Below are positions 50,040-57,932 of a DNA stretch of 58,178 bases, in pieces. This stretch comes from Pseudosporangium ferrugineum. GTDB taxonomy: Bacteria > Actinomycetota > Actinomycetes > Mycobacteriales > Micromonosporaceae. Where the stretch lies: the NCBI RefSeq assembly GCF_003002065.1, contig NZ_PVZG01000028.1, positions 1 through 58,178 on the forward strand. Direction: 5' to 3'. A model generated the notes under the pieces. The model did no database searches. It was not told the DNA's origin and worked only from the letters and a program-made list of their open reading frames with translations. The position numbers and the translations under genes were made by a program. How positions within the stretch are numbered: the first letter of the stretch is position 1; the number at the start of each line of letters is the position of its first letter.

Positions 50040-51788
50040 TCAGCCGTCGGAGCGGTCCTCGCGATACCTGGCGCCCGCATCCGACTCGCTGCTCAGGGGG
50101 CGTGCGCCGCCCTCCGGCGGCCCGGCGGCGGACTGTACGCCGGCCGCCAGCTCGGGGAACTTCGCGTCGAAGGCGGGCCGCTCCGAGCGGATCCTCGGCA
50201 TCCGGTCGAAGTTGCGCAGCGGCGGCGGCGACGAGGTGGCCCACTCCAGCGAGTTGCCGTGCCCCCACGGGTCGTCCACGGTGACCAGTTCGCCGGCCCG
50301 GTAGGACTTCCACACGTTGTAGAGGAACGGCAGGGTCGAGGCGCCGAGGATGAACGAGCCGACGGTGGAGATCATGTTTAGCGTGGTGAAGCCGTCCGTG
50401 TCCAGGTAGTCGGCGTAGCGGCGGGGCATGCCCTCGGCGCCGAGCCAGTGCTGGACCAGGAACGTGGTGTGGAAGCCGAGGAAGGTCAGCCAGAAGTGGA
50501 CCTTGCCGAGGCGGTCGTCGAGCATCCGCCCGAACATCTTCGGGAACCAGAAATAGACGCCGGAGAAGACCGCGAACACGATCGTGCCGAACAGTACGTA
50601 GTGGAAGTGCGCGACCACAAAGTAGCTGTCGTGCACGTGGAAGTCCACCGGCGGTGAGGCGAGCAGGACGCCGGTGAGCCCGCCGAACAGGAACGTGACC
50701 ATGAACCCGAGCGCGAACATCATCGGGGTCTCGAAGCTGATCTGGCCGCGCCACATCGTGCCGATCCACACGAAGAACTTCATGCCCGTCGGTACGGCGA
50801 TGAGGAAGCTGAGCAGGCTGAAGAACGGCAGCAGCACCTGGCCGGTGGCGAACATGTGATGGGCCCACACGCTCATCGACAGTCCCGCGATCAGCAGGGT
50901 CGCGCCGACCAGTCCCTTGTAGCCGAACAGCGGTTTGCGGCTGAAGACCGGCACCACCTCGGTGATGATGCCGAAGAACGGCAGCGCGACGACGTACACC
51001 TCGGGGTGGCCGAAGAACCAGAACAGGTGCTGCCACAGCATGGGCCCGGCGGTGTCGACGTCGAAGACGTGCGCGCCGAGGATGCGGTCGGCGGCCAGCG
51101 CGAACAGGGCGGCGGCGAGGAACGGGAAGATGGCGATGACCAGGACGCTGGTCAGCAGGATGTTCCAGGTGAAGATCGGCATCCGGAACATGGTCATGCC
51201 CGGCGCGCGCAACGTCAGGATCGTGGTGATCATGTTGACGCCGCCGAGGATGGTGCCGAGGCCGGACAGGGCCAGCCCGACGACCCACATGTTGCCGCCG
51301 ACGCCGGGGGAGTTGGTGGCGTCGCTCAGCGGCGCGTACGCGGTCCAGCCGAAGTCCGCCGCCCCGCCGGGCACCAGGAACCCGCCGAGCGCGATGGTCC
51401 CGCCGAACAGGTACAGCCAGTAGGCGAACGCGTTGAGCCGCGGGAACGACACGTCGGGCGCGCCGATCTGGATCGGGACCACGAAGTTGGCGAACGCGAA
51501 GACGATCGGCGTCGCGAACAGCAGCAGCATGATCGTGCCGTGCATCGTGAACAGCTGGTTGTACTGCTCCGGCGACAGCAGCTGCATGCCCGGACGGGCC
51601 AGCTCGGCGCGCATGAGCAGCGCCATGAACCCGCCGATCATGAAGAACACGAACGACGTGACCAGGTACATGATCCCGATCTGTTTCGCGTCCGTGGTGC
51701 GCAGGGTCCGGGCCAGCGCCGAGCCGCGTACCTGGCGGCGCACCGGCCAGGGGCGGCTGACGATCGGTTTCGGTACGAGCGCGGTCAT
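50040..51788 (-). CDS. ctaD: Cytochrome c oxidase subunit I (aa3 type)
   Basis: The protein has 582 residues with 12 membrane helices. Ligand and proton-channel motifs: FTMHGTIMLLLFATP (haem a His), FWFFGHPEVYVVALP (Cu_B His with cross-linked Tyr), AHHMFATG (Cu_B His pair), YFVVAHFHYVLFGTI (haem a3 and a His) and the D-channel NxxxxxxxN-type region (NAFAYWLYLFGG). An SD GGAGGG precedes the ATG. No ctaC, ctaE or qcr genes lie nearby, so this is a solitary copy, probably an extra subunit I beside a main operon elsewhere. Confidence 0.95.
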   Translation of the reverse strand: MTALVPKPIVSRPWPVRRQVRGSALARTLRTTDAKQIGIMYLVTSFVFFMIGGFMALLMRAELARPGMQLLSPEQYNQLFTMHGTIMLLLFATPIVFAFANFVVPIQIGAPDVSFPRLNAFAYWLYLFGGTIALGGFLVPGGAADFGWTAYAPLSDATNSPGVGGNMWVVGLALSGLGTILGGVNMITTILTLRAPGMTMFRMPIFTWNILLTSVLVIAIFPFLAAALFALAADRILGAHVFDVDTAGPMLWQHLFWFFGHPEVYVVALPFFGIITEVVPVFSRKPLFGYKGLVGATLLIAGLSMSVWAHHMFATGQVLLPFFSLLSFLIAVPTGMKFFVWIGTMWRGQISFETPMMFALGFMVTFLFGGLTGVLLASPPVDFHVHDSYFVVAHFHYVLFGTIVFAVFSGVYFWFPKMFGRMLDDRLGKVHFWLTFLGFHTTFLVQHWLGAEGMPRRYADYLDTDGFTTLNMISTVGSFILGASTLPFLYNVWKSYRAGELVTVDDPWGHGNSLEWATSSPPPLRNFDRMPRIRSERPAFDAKFPELAAGVQSAAGPPEGGARPLSSESDAGARYREDRSDG

Positions 51789-51913
51789 GGCGCCCTCCGT
51801 GGGGAGACGGCGGCTTCCGACCGGCCTGACGTTACGCCGGTATGCCGGGAAAGTGCCAGGCCCTGAATCGACGACCGCCGTTGCCGTTGCCCGCGACCGG
51901 TACGGTGCGGCGC

Positions 51914-53344
51914 ATGTCGATCCGGGTGCTGCGGTGGTCCGTGCCGGTCGCCGGGGTGCTCCTGGTCGTGGCGGGGCTGCTCGTCCTCGGGCGGGCCGGC
52001 GACGGGCTGCGCACCGGCTCCGTGCGGGCCGAGGGCGTACCGATGGAGATCGTCCGGCCGGACACCGACGGCCCGGACCGGCCCGCCGTGGTCGTCGCGC
52101 ACGGCTTCGCCGGGTCCGGGCGGCTGATGCGGCCGTTCGCCGACACCCTGGCCCGCCGCGGCTACGTGGTCGCCCTGCCCGACCTCGCGGGGCACGCCGC
52201 GAGCCCGCGCCCGCTCACCGGAGAGGGCGACGTCGACCGCGACCTGGACGCCGCCATCCGCTCCGTGCGGGCCCTGCCCGGCGTCGACCCGGCGCGCGTG
52301 GTCCTCGTCGGCCACTCGATGGGCGCCGCCGCCGTCGTCCGCGCCGGCACCCGCGACCGGCGCATCGCCGCGACGGTGGCGATCTCCCTCGGCGACGACG
52401 CCGCCGCGGCGGCACGACCGGGCCCGCGGCGGCTCCTGCTGCTCCTGGGCGCCCTCGAACCGGCCGGCATCGGGGCCACCTCGGAAGCGGCGGACGGCGA
52501 CCGCCTGGTACGCGTCCCGCTCGTCGAACACATCGGGGTGCTGTACGCCGACCGTACCCATCACGAGACGGCCCGGTGGCTCGACCAGGCCGTCGGGAAC
52601 CGCCCGGAGCGACCGGTGATCGCGGCGAAGCGGCGCCTCGCCGCGGGCGCCCTGCTGCTGACGGGCATGCTCCTGCTCGTCCTCGCCGCCACCGGCCGCC
52701 GCGCCCGCCGGCTACGCCCCGCCCTGCCCGCCCGCGGGACCTGGCCGGCGATCGCCCTGGGAACGGCAGCCGCCGCACCGGCCGGACTCGCCGGCGGAAC
52801 GGTGCTGTGGGCGACGATGCAGGCAACGGTCTGCGGTTACGTGATCGGCTACTTCGCCGGCGCCGGCACGGCCCTGTCGGTCGCGGCCATGGTGATCCGC
52901 CGGGGCACCGGCCCGCGACTGCGCCTCCCGTCGTGGCGGTCGGCGGCCTCCGCGGCGGCCCTCACCCTCGCCGGCCCCGCGGCGGTGGTGATCCCCATCC
53001 ACCTCGGCCTCACCTCGGCCGTGCCGTACGGCGCCCACCGGACCCTGCTGATCCTCCTGGCCGCCGCGACCGCCCTCCTGCTCGCCGCGGCCCACGCCCT
53101 GGCCGGCCCACCGTGGAGCGCGGTCGTGCTCGCCCTGGTGTGCACCCCGCTGCCGCTCGCGGCGGTGATCGGGGCGGCGCCGGGCTTCCTCGCCCTGGTG
53201 ACCCCGCTGATAGCCGGCCTGCTGGCACTGCACCTGCTGGTGGCGGGCTGCGCGTGGCTGGGCGGAATCCCCTGGTGGCGCACGGTCGCGGCGGGCGCGC
53301 TGACGGTCGCCTGGCCGGTGGCGACCGCCCTGCCGATCGCCTGA
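51914..53344 (+). CDS. Membrane-anchored alpha/beta hydrolase with multi-helix C-terminal domain
   Basis: From ATG 51914 the protein has 476 residues. One N-terminal helix (VPVAGVLLVVAGLLVLGRAG) is followed by an alpha/beta hydrolase domain: PAVVVAHGFAGSGRLMRPFA, VVALPDLAGHAASP and VVLVGHSMGAAAVVRAG (nucleophile Ser about 135). From residue 235 on there are about seven further hydrophobic helices. The hydrolase face would be outside or at the membrane; its substrate is unknown. TACGGT (51901-51906) ends 7 nt before this ATG, and an earlier ATG (51842) would give a poor Pro-rich extension, so the later start is preferred. Confidence 0.82.
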   Translation: MSIRVLRWSVPVAGVLLVVAGLLVLGRAGDGLRTGSVRAEGVPMEIVRPDTDGPDRPAVVVAHGFAGSGRLMRPFADTLARRGYVVALPDLAGHAASPRPLTGEGDVDRDLDAAIRSVRALPGVDPARVVLVGHSMGAAAVVRAGTRDRRIAATVAISLGDDAAAAARPGPRRLLLLLGALEPAGIGATSEAADGDRLVRVPLVEHIGVLYADRTHHETARWLDQAVGNRPERPVIAAKRRLAAGALLLTGMLLLVLAATGRRARRLRPALPARGTWPAIALGTAAAAPAGLAGGTVLWATMQATVCGYVIGYFAGAGTALSVAAMVIRRGTGPRLRLPSWRSAASAAALTLAGPAAVVIPIHLGLTSAVPYGAHRTLLILLAAATALLLAAAHALAGPPWSAVVLALVCTPLPLAAVIGAAPGFLALVTPLIAGLLALHLLVAGCAWLGGIPWWRTVAAGALTVAWPVATALPIA

Positions 53345-53364
53345 ATTTTTTTTGCCCGAAACCC

Positions 53365-53391
53365 TTGGCACTCCCGGCGGGGGAGTGCTAA
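53365..53391. promoter_or_regulatory. CIRCE element (HrcA operator) upstream of hsp20
   Basis: TTGGCACTC-N9-GAGTGCTAA differs from the CIRCE consensus TTAGCACTC-N9-GAGTGCTAA by a single base, with the right spacing. It overlaps a plausible promoter: TTGGCA as -35 (53365-53370) and TAAATA as -10 (53389-53394), 18 bp apart. HrcA binding would block it until heat shock. An 8-T run at 53345-53352, just after the previous stop, is unusual for this GC-rich sequence. Confidence 0.88.
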
Positions 53392-53527
53392 ATAATGAGA
53401 TGTCGCTGCTGCTCCACCGCGGTGATGGACCACCACGGAGGCAGCCAGCGCCCTCGGCAGAACTGATCTTTAGCCGAGCGCCACGAGTCCGCCGGAGAGG
53501 CCGGCGGACGGTCTCGAGGAGGTGTCC

Positions 53528-54001
53528 GTGGTGCTGACTTTCGATCCTTTCCGCGAGCTCGACCGCCTGGCCGGGCAGATGTTCGGCACCGGTTCCGCTG
53601 TCGGCGGCGCCGCCACCCTGGCGATGCCGATGGACCTGTACCGGTCCGGTGACCACTTCGTGCTGCACTGCGACCTCGCCGGGATCGACCCCGGCTCCGT
53701 GCAGGTGGACGTCGACGGGCGGGTGCTGACGATCCGGGCCGAGCGTTCCCCGCGTACGGATGAGGCCGTGCAGTGGCTGCGCCGGGAGCGGGTGACCGGC
53801 ACCTTCGAACGACGCCTGACCCTCGGCGACGGGCTCGACCTCGACAAGATCGCCGCCACCTGGCAGGACGGCGTGCTGACGCTGACCATCCCGGTGGCCG
53901 AGGCGGCGAAGCCGCGCCGCATCGAGATCGCCACCGCGGGCGGCGGGCGCCCGGTCATCGAGTCGTCGGCCTCCGAGCCGGCCGCGGCGTCCCGATCCTG
54001 A
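53528..54001 (+). CDS. Small heat shock protein, Hsp20/alpha-crystallin family
   Basis: GTG 53528 (SD GAGGAGG, 53516-53522) gives 157 residues; GTG 53522 is in frame but overlaps the SD. FDPFRELDRLAGQMFGTG is the usual N-terminal arm. The alpha-crystallin domain follows: PMDLYRSGDHFVLHCDLAGI, VQVDVDGRVLTIRAERS, TGTFERRLTLGDGLDLDKIA and DGVLTLTIPVAEAAKPR with the A-x-x-x-n-G-V-L pattern. It is an ATP-independent holdase. The leader of about 120 nt and the CIRCE element indicate heat induction through HrcA. Confidence 0.93.
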   Translation: MVLTFDPFRELDRLAGQMFGTGSAVGGAATLAMPMDLYRSGDHFVLHCDLAGIDPGSVQVDVDGRVLTIRAERSPRTDEAVQWLRRERVTGTFERRLTLGDGLDLDKIAATWQDGVLTLTIPVAEAAKPRRIEIATAGGGRPVIESSASEPAAASRS

Positions 54002-54054
54002 CCGCGCGCCGATCCTGAGCCCGCGCAACGGATTCTGAGCCCCGTGCACCGCAA

Positions 54055-54085
54055 GGGCCGGGCGGGAGATGCTCCCGCCCGGCCC
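54055..54085. terminator. Strong hairpin terminator between hsp20 and the CE4 gene
   Basis: GGGCCGGGCGGGAG (54055-54068), loop ATG, CTCCCGCCCGGCCC (54072-54085): a 14-bp perfect stem followed by CTTCTCCCTCTC on the plus strand. It lies between convergent genes and can act on both. Confidence 0.85.
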
Positions 54086-54107
54086 CTTCTCCCTCTCGCG
54101 GAAGGTC

Positions 54108-55145
54108 TCAGCCCGCCCGGCAGGCCAGCGCCGGCCAGGTCCAGTCGCCGCCGTGCTGGATCGTGAAGCCGAACGTGTTGCCGCTGCCGTTCGGCCGCGC
54201 CGTCATCACGAGGCCGCTGGAATCCCAGGACACCGACGCGTTCCAGGTGGCGATGATCTTCTGGGGCGACCGTACGGTGACGGTCACGGTCCAGTTGTTG
54301 GTGCCGGACACCGCGACCTGGCCGTTGAAGCGGTCGTTCCACTTCTGCCCCTCGCTGAAGGTGGCCGTGCAGGAGCCGCCGCCGGGTGCCGGAGTGGTCG
54401 GGCCGCCGCCGGAGCCGCCGTCGGGGGCCACGGCCCGCCCGGTGCTCGCGGAGATCATGCCGGCGCACAGGCCGCGGCTGGTGAGGCCGGAGACGATCTG
54501 CGGGATCGCGGCGATGGTGGTGGCGTACTGGTCGTGCATGAGGATGCTCTGGCCGTTGGTGAGCCGGCTCGCCGCCTGCACGATCTGCGCGGTGCTGGCG
54601 CCGTTCCAGTCCTGCGAGTCGACGTCCCAGGTCACGGTGCGCAGGCCCAGCGCGGACGCGGCCGATTGCAGCGTGGAGTTCGTCTCGCCGTACGGCGGGC
54701 GGAACAGCACCGGCGTGCCGCCGCCGGCGTTCTGGATGGCCGACTGGGTGCGCGACAGCTCCGAGGACATCTGGGCGGAGCTCAGGTTGAGCATGTGCGG
54801 GTGGGTGTAGCTGTGGTTGGCGACCCACATGCCGGCGGAGCGCTGGGCGGCGACCAGCGAGGGGTTCGCGGCGGCGTTCTGGCCGACGTTGAACAGCGTG
54901 GCCCGCACGCCCGCCTGACGCAGCGCGTTGAGCAGGTTGTTGGTGTTGTTGGGGTTGGGCCCGTCGTCGAAGGTCAGCGCCACGTAGCCGTTGCTGCAGT
55001 CCGCGGCCGCCGCGGAGTCCTGCTGCCCGGCGGCGTCGGCGGCGCCGGCGCCGGCGACGAGGACGCCGACCGCCGCGGCGATGATCGCGGCCCAGCGGTG
55101 CCTGGTCCGGGGCCGGCCGGCTTCGTCACGAGCATGTCTGGTCAT
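54108..55145 (-). CDS. Secreted polysaccharide deacetylase (CE4) with CBM2-type binding module
   Basis: The protein has 345 residues. A signal peptide (RWAAIIAAAVGVLVAGAGAA) is followed by the NodB domain: VALTFDDGPNPNNT (catalytic and metal Asp), WVANHSYTHPHML (metal His pair), VLFRPPYGETN, VTWDVDSQDWNG and QSILMHDQYA. A Gly/Pro linker leads to a carbohydrate-binding module of family 2 (CTATFSEGQKWNDRFNGQVA; WTVTVTVRSPQKIIATWNAS; TFGFTIQHGG). It probably removes acetyl groups from xylan or chitin outside the cell. Its CBM2 suggests a crystalline cellulose or chitin context, matching the GH5 at 28985. Confidence 0.93.
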   Translation of the reverse strand: MTRHARDEAGRPRTRHRWAAIIAAAVGVLVAGAGAADAAGQQDSAAAADCSNGYVALTFDDGPNPNNTNNLLNALRQAGVRATLFNVGQNAAANPSLVAAQRSAGMWVANHSYTHPHMLNLSSAQMSSELSRTQSAIQNAGGGTPVLFRPPYGETNSTLQSAASALGLRTVTWDVDSQDWNGASTAQIVQAASRLTNGQSILMHDQYATTIAAIPQIVSGLTSRGLCAGMISASTGRAVAPDGGSGGGPTTPAPGGGSCTATFSEGQKWNDRFNGQVAVSGTNNWTVTVTVRSPQKIIATWNASVSWDSSGLVMTARPNGSGNTFGFTIQHGGDWTWPALACRAG

Positions 55146-55517
55146 GGGTGCTCACCTTCTCGTGGGGGATCGCCGATCGGGGGCGGGCGCGCGCCATCGG
55201 CGGCCCGGCCGGACGGCGGACGGGGCGGGGACGATGGGGGCTGATCGACGTTCGTCGCTGCCCCATTGTTGGAGCACGGAATCGGCATCGTCAACACCTG
55301 ATTTCCGGAAGTTTTCAGAGCTGTTACGGCCTCCCACTCGGTGTGTATTCCTGATATGCACGTTCGTGTGAGGCGGCTCAAGACCGAAAATCTCGGTTAT
55401 CTACCGGTAGGCGCGGTCGGGCATGATGGCCCTGCGCACGGGAACCCTCACGTACGCGCGACGACGACCGACGTTATGGTCCGACAGAGCACCGCAGGCA
55501 CGAACGGAGGTGACACC

Positions 55518-57077
55518 GTGGCGTCCGAGCGCCTGCCCGCCGTGGTGTCGCCGTACGGTCCGTATGCGGGCATGGCTCTGCACGTGCACGACCTGACCAT
55601 CCGCGGGCATCACTCCGAGACGCTCGTCGCCGCCGAACGTGCCGAGGCGATCCTGCGCATCCTCGGCGACGACCGCACCCGCCGGGTCAGCCGCCTCGGC
55701 CGGATGTACGCGCTCAGCGCCCTCGGCCGCGTCGACGAGGCCCTGCGCGTCGGTGAGGAACTCGCCGCCGACGGGGCCGCGCTCACCGGCCCGCGCAGCA
55801 CCGACGCCAAGATCCTCGCCGACACCGCCCGCATGCTCATCCAGGCCGGGCGGATGGACGACGGCCTGCACCGGCTGGCGTACGCGATGGCCATGCTCGA
55901 CGTCGCCCCCCGCAAGAGCCTGCGCTACTTCTCGGCGATGGCGTCGCTGTGCGAGTCGGCCAAGTCGGCGGAGCTGTTCGAGCTGGCCGAGGTCGCCATG
56001 CTCAACGCGCTCGACGCCTTCGACACCCCCGACGACCTCTACCGCTCCTCGGCCGAGCTGCAGTACGCCGAACTCCTGATCGAATGGGCCCTGCGCCTCG
56101 AGCAGGTGCAGCGCGACGAGGAAGCCGCCGTCCTGGTCGACAAGAGCATGGCCATGCTGCGGTACTGGATGGAACGCGCCGTCGACTCGCCGCTGGGCAT
56201 GGCCCTGCTCGCCGTCTGCTACGCCAAGACCGGCCTGCACGCCGAGTCCCAGACGATCGTGGACGAGCTGCTGCTGCGCATGCGCGGGGAGGGCCAGGAC
56301 CACGAGGCCCGCCTGCTGCACCTGGCGCACGGCCTCAACCTTCGCGCGGCGGGGGAGCTGCGGGCCGCCCGGCGCGAGTTCCTCGCCGCCGACGAACTGT
56401 GCGTCCGGCCGTCCCAGCGGCTGATCTTCCAGTACGAGCTGGCCGTGACCGCGACCCGGGACCAACCCGGAGAGGCCACCCGTACGGTGCTCGCCGCGCT
56501 GCACAGCCACATCCGGATGCTCTGGCAGCTGCGGCTGGACCGGCGCACGATGCTGCAGCAGGCGTACCGCCGGGTCGAGCTCGAGGCGGCCCGCACCACG
56601 GCCGACCTCGCGGCCACCTCCGACGCGCTCACCGGCCTCGGCAACCGCCGCCTCTTCGACCGCCGCATGGTCTCGGCCGGCGATGCGGGCAGCACCCTGC
56701 TGCTCATCGACGTCGACCGCTTCAAGGACATCAACGACGCCTTCTCCCACGGCGTCGGCGACCGCGTCCTGGTGGAGATCGCCGCGGTTCTGCACGCCCA
56801 CACCCGGCACGGCGAGGCCGCGGTCCGCTTCGGCGGCGACGAGTTCGCGGTCTTCCTGGAGACCAGCGAGCACGAGGCCCGCCAGGTCGCGGAACGCATC
56901 CGCCAGGTCGTCCTGGCCCGCGACTGGAACGCGATCGCCCCCGGCCTGCGGGTCACCCTCAGCATGGGCCTGGCGGCCTGCCGGCCGGGCGAAACGGGCC
57001 GGGACCTCTACGACCGGGCGGATTCCCGCCTGTACGCGGCCAAGCGCGCCGGCCGCAACAGACTCGCCGCCGCGTAG
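55518..57077 (+). CDS. Diguanylate cyclase (GGDEF) with N-terminal TPR-like sensor
   Basis: GTG 55518, preceded by GGAGGTGA, gives 519 residues. Residues about 15-350 are helical repeats of the TPR type with no membrane segment. The GGDEF domain follows from about 355: SDALTGLGNRRLFDRRM, LLLIDVDRFKDINDAFSHGV, VRFGGDEFAVFLE (GGDEF 439-443) and YDRADSRLYAAKRAGRNRL. All catalytic residues for making c-di-GMP are present. The upstream inhibitory I-site is RHGE instead of RxxD, so product inhibition may be weak. Cytoplasmic TPR-GGDEF proteins are typical of actinomycetes, where c-di-GMP controls development. In-frame earlier starts (55341) lack an SD. Confidence 0.9.
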   Translation: MASERLPAVVSPYGPYAGMALHVHDLTIRGHHSETLVAAERAEAILRILGDDRTRRVSRLGRMYALSALGRVDEALRVGEELAADGAALTGPRSTDAKILADTARMLIQAGRMDDGLHRLAYAMAMLDVAPRKSLRYFSAMASLCESAKSAELFELAEVAMLNALDAFDTPDDLYRSSAELQYAELLIEWALRLEQVQRDEEAAVLVDKSMAMLRYWMERAVDSPLGMALLAVCYAKTGLHAESQTIVDELLLRMRGEGQDHEARLLHLAHGLNLRAAGELRAARREFLAADELCVRPSQRLIFQYELAVTATRDQPGEATRTVLAALHSHIRMLWQLRLDRRTMLQQAYRRVELEAARTTADLAATSDALTGLGNRRLFDRRMVSAGDAGSTLLLIDVDRFKDINDAFSHGVGDRVLVEIAAVLHAHTRHGEAAVRFGGDEFAVFLETSEHEARQVAERIRQVVLARDWNAIAPGLRVTLSMGLAACRPGETGRDLYDRADSRLYAAKRAGRNRLAAA

Positions 57078-57153
57078 CAACCCCGCCCGCCGGGCCTTGC
57101 ACTCGATCGAGTACGGCGGACGGGTGGTGCTCGCTCCCGTCCGCCGCCTCACC

Positions 57154-57864
57154 TCACTTCTGCGCGAAGATGTCGTACGGGTTGCTGTAGTAGGCCTTGG
57201 GGTCTCCGGCGAGAGAGGCCTTCGCGACGCGGGTCCACTCGTCGGCGAGCACCTCCCAGGCGCCGGCTTCGAGGCCGTCGAGCCCCGCCTTCACGATCAC
57301 GGAGGCGTGCGCCTTCGGGACGTCGTAGCCGGCTGTCATATCGGTGTCGGCAGCACCGAGGTGCAGACCGGTGACGTGTGTCCCCTGCCCGGCCAGTTCG
57401 AGACGCACGCCGTTGGTGAGGCTCCACTGGGCTGATTTCGAGGCCGCGTACCCGCCGGAACCGTCGAATCCGATCCAGGACAGTGTCGAGAGCACGTTGA
57501 GAATGCCGCCGCCGGCCAGTTGCGGCGCGAACGCCCGGATGACGGAGAGGGTGCCCCAGAAATTGATGTCCATCTCCCGGTGGAGACCGTCGAGGTCACC
57601 GGTGACGAGGCCGGAGCCCGTGGCCACCCCGGCATTGTTCACGAGCAGGTTGACGTCGCCGGTGGCCTCTGCGGCCGCGGCGACCGAGGCCGGGTCCGTG
57701 ATGTCCAGGGACAGGACCTCCACTCCGGGAATGTCCACGAGTTCGGGCCGGCGGGCGGTGGCATACACCTTGGTGGCACCGCGCTCCAGCAGTTGGACGG
57801 CAAACTGGCGGCCGAGGCCGCGGTTCGCGCCGGTAACAAGCGCAATAGTTCCTGAGATCTGCAT
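57154..57864 (-). CDS. Short-chain dehydrogenase/reductase (SDR)
   Basis: The protein has 236 residues. Classical SDR motifs: ALVTGANRGLGRQFAVQLLE (T-G-x3-G-x-G), NLLVNNAGVATGSG (NNAG), NVLSTLSWIGFDGSGGYAASKSA region with the Ser and Tyr-x3-Lys, and LHLGAADTDM. It reduces or oxidises a small alcohol or ketone with NAD(P)H. An 18-bp near-palindrome (57880-57897) just upstream suggests control by a regulator, but the adjacent sequence is an IS5-type remnant, so that regulator may have been displaced. Confidence 0.92.
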   Translation of the reverse strand: MQISGTIALVTGANRGLGRQFAVQLLERGATKVYATARRPELVDIPGVEVLSLDITDPASVAAAAEATGDVNLLVNNAGVATGSGLVTGDLDGLHREMDINFWGTLSVIRAFAPQLAGGGILNVLSTLSWIGFDGSGGYAASKSAQWSLTNGVRLELAGQGTHVTGLHLGAADTDMTAGYDVPKAHASVIVKAGLDGLEAGAWEVLADEWTRVAKASLAGDPKAYYSNPYDIFAQK

Positions 57865-57879
57865 GCCGGTACGCTAAGA

Positions 57880-57897
57880 CTTGACATTAATGGCAAG
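57880..57897. promoter_or_regulatory. Near-palindromic operator candidate upstream of the SDR gene
   Basis: CTTGACATTAATGGCAAG is symmetric except for one base pair (A/G in the fourth-from-outside step). It lies 15 bp upstream of the SDR start and includes TTGACA-like sequence. AT content is higher than its surroundings. Its size and symmetry suit MarR, HxlR or TetR regulators. No regulator gene remains next to it inside the window. Confidence 0.55.
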
Positions 57898-57932
57898 AGC
57901 AAAGAAATGTGGCGGTGGTCACTGAGCTGATC

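Noticed and set aside
53345..53352. T8 run as an intrinsic terminator of the upstream hydrolase
   Set aside because: No stem-forming sequence precedes it, so it lacks the hairpin half of a terminator.
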